Of a DNA stretch of 64,000 nt, positions 63,249 to 64,000 are shown piece by piece. Position 1 is the first letter of the stretch. Each line of letters starts with the position of its first letter. Source of the stretch: CAZSMC01 sp964607755 (GTDB lineage Bacteria > Zhuqueibacterota > Zhuqueibacteria > Residuimicrobiales > Krinioviventaceae); the NCBI GenBank assembly GCA_964607755.1, contig CAZSMC010000017.1:1-64000 (forward strand), in the 5' to 3' direction. The notes under the pieces were generated by a model. It searched no databases. It saw nothing but the letters and a program-made list of their open reading frames with translations, and was not told the origin of the DNA. The translations under genes were made by a program, and so were the position numbers.

Positions 63249-63351
63249 TTGGCTTTTACTGTGGATCACTAGCCGAATTTATAGAATCGATATTCTAATG
63301 TACGGCAAACGTGCAACCTTGCCAGAGGTGTTAAAATGGATAAAATCATAA
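63137..63351 (+). pseudogene. ABC-2 exporter permease (NatB-like), C-terminal part
   Basis: In a frame different from the preceding part, the bases read IPLFTPILMFLRVSVEAAPL, a membrane helix (VGLSIVIILLSNWLLLWIT) and SRIYRIDILMYGKRATLPEV, ending with TAA at 63349-63351. This is the typical last third of NatB-type permeases ('SPILMFLRI...LSI...ARIYRVGILMYGK'). Confidence 0.75.
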
Positions 63352-63480
63352 CTTTTTGGAATAATTCCTTTTCAACGAAATGTTAGTGTACTGAAATTAG
63401 AATTAGAGATGTTAAACTAATGCAAAAACAAATGATTACTTTTGATGAAGTATGAATCCAAACAACCGGAGAATAAAATT

Positions 63481-64000
63481 ATGCGTGTTCTTGTGACCTA
63501 CAGTAGCGCCTTTGGCACGACAAAAGAAGTAGCAGAATATATTGCTGTCACTCTCAATGCAGACTCCAGTTTTCAGGTAGCTCTCAGACCCGTAGATGAG
63601 GTAGAAAGCGTAGATAGCTTTGATTCTGTAATTGTCGGTAGCAGTGTTCGAGCAGACAGAATGTTGGCGAATGTTCGTGATTTTTTGTCCCGTCATCGAA
63701 ACAGTCTTGTTTTCAAGAAATTTAGCCTTTTTGTTGTTTGTTTGACAGCCAGCACCAAAGGAGGCCAGGATAAAGCAAAAAGCAAGTATATCGACCAGGA
63801 GCTTGAAAAATACCCTGAACTCCAACCTTTAAACACAGCCGCCTTTGGCGGCAGAATCAGTTCTGCCAATTTAAATCCAGTCATGCAGATATTGATGAAA
63901 CGAGTGTTAAACGAGATAGGATTACCGCAAAGAGAAGAAATTAATGCTCAGGATTGGAACGCCATTCGGAGATGGACCCAGATACTTCGCGATCAGTTAA
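63481..64000 (+). CDS. Flavodoxin-like protein (HemG/menaquinone-dependent type), partial at window edge
   Basis: From the ATG at 63481 the frame is open for 173 codons to the window end. VLVTYSSAFGTTKEVAEYIA is the FMN phosphate-binding loop, SVDSFDSVIVGSSVRADRML and FSLFVVCLTAS are the following flavodoxin strands, and LNTAAFGGRISSANL resembles HemG-type protoporphyrinogen oxidase or related flavodoxins. HemG is normally about 175-180 residues, so nearly all of it is present. A stop is not seen within the window. Confidence 0.82.
   Translation, partial: MRVLVTYSSAFGTTKEVAEYIAVTLNADSSFQVALRPVDEVESVDSFDSVIVGSSVRADRMLANVRDFLSRHRNSLVFKKFSLFVVCLTASTKGGQDKAKSKYIDQELEKYPELQPLNTAAFGGRISSANLNPVMQILMKRVLNEIGLPQREEINAQDWNAIRRWTQILRDQL

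Overview
The window reads as a chromosomal segment of a Gram-negative bacterium of the Fibrobacterota-Chlorobiota-Bacteroidota sphere, most like Calditrichota, Ignavibacteriota or KSB1-type lineages. The main evidence is two secreted proteins ending in the 'YPNPFxP' type IX-secretion/FlgD-like C-terminal domain, a PorV/PorQ-type outer-membrane protein, and a bactofilin/M23/parAB block. The phylum is inferred from these traits and not proven. Almost everything from 1 to 44.6 kb lies on the minus strand and looks intact.

Minus strand, 1-23 kb (listed in transcription order): a small secreted protein, a 3409-residue secreted giant that shares the small protein's domain, a PorV-TPR outer-membrane protein, a 1343-residue partner-switching sensor (anti-sigma-type kinase + sensor + PP2C + two HTH + acidic linker + TPR), a STAS protein carrying the same HTH module, then obgE, dprA, two tRNA-Ser genes, gltX and tRNA-Gln. 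A separate TPR protein lies at 21.8-22.9 kb. From 23.2 to 32.7 kb is an acetate/acetyl-CoA block: outer-membrane porin, SatP acetate carrier, AMP-forming acetyl-CoA synthetase, AcuC-type deacetylase, acetyl-CoA hydrolase/transferase fused to a GNAT acetyltransferase, and an ADP-forming acyl-CoA synthetase.

33-44.6 kb: fmdB-like, aminotransferase, coaD, rsmD, a PilM/PilN-O-like pseudopilus set with comEA, the hrcA-grpE-dnaJ heat-shock operon, ftsE-ftsX, a methyltransferase and a YjbQ-type protein.

44.8-64 kb is mainly on the plus strand and is different in character. After a propeller protein with a secretion tail, a relic of a group II intron reverse transcriptase leads directly into a row of broken or stitched genes. 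These are AIR-synthase fused to a ThiE tail, a ThiL head running into a headless ThiD, a solute-binding protein cut at its end and followed by an orphan C-terminus, an epimerase with an amber codon running into GH42 and then GH10, a glycan-enzyme N-domain fused to half a second solute-binding protein, and an ABC exporter in three pieces. Whole genes lie between them: bactofilin, M23 peptidase, ParB, ParA, lyxose isomerase, AllA-like, UroD-like, MsmK, YqhD-type alcohol dehydrogenase. Either serial internal deletions are eroding a thiamine cluster and a xylan/oligosaccharide-utilisation locus, or the assembly has collapsed here. This is the part of the window most worth a second look.
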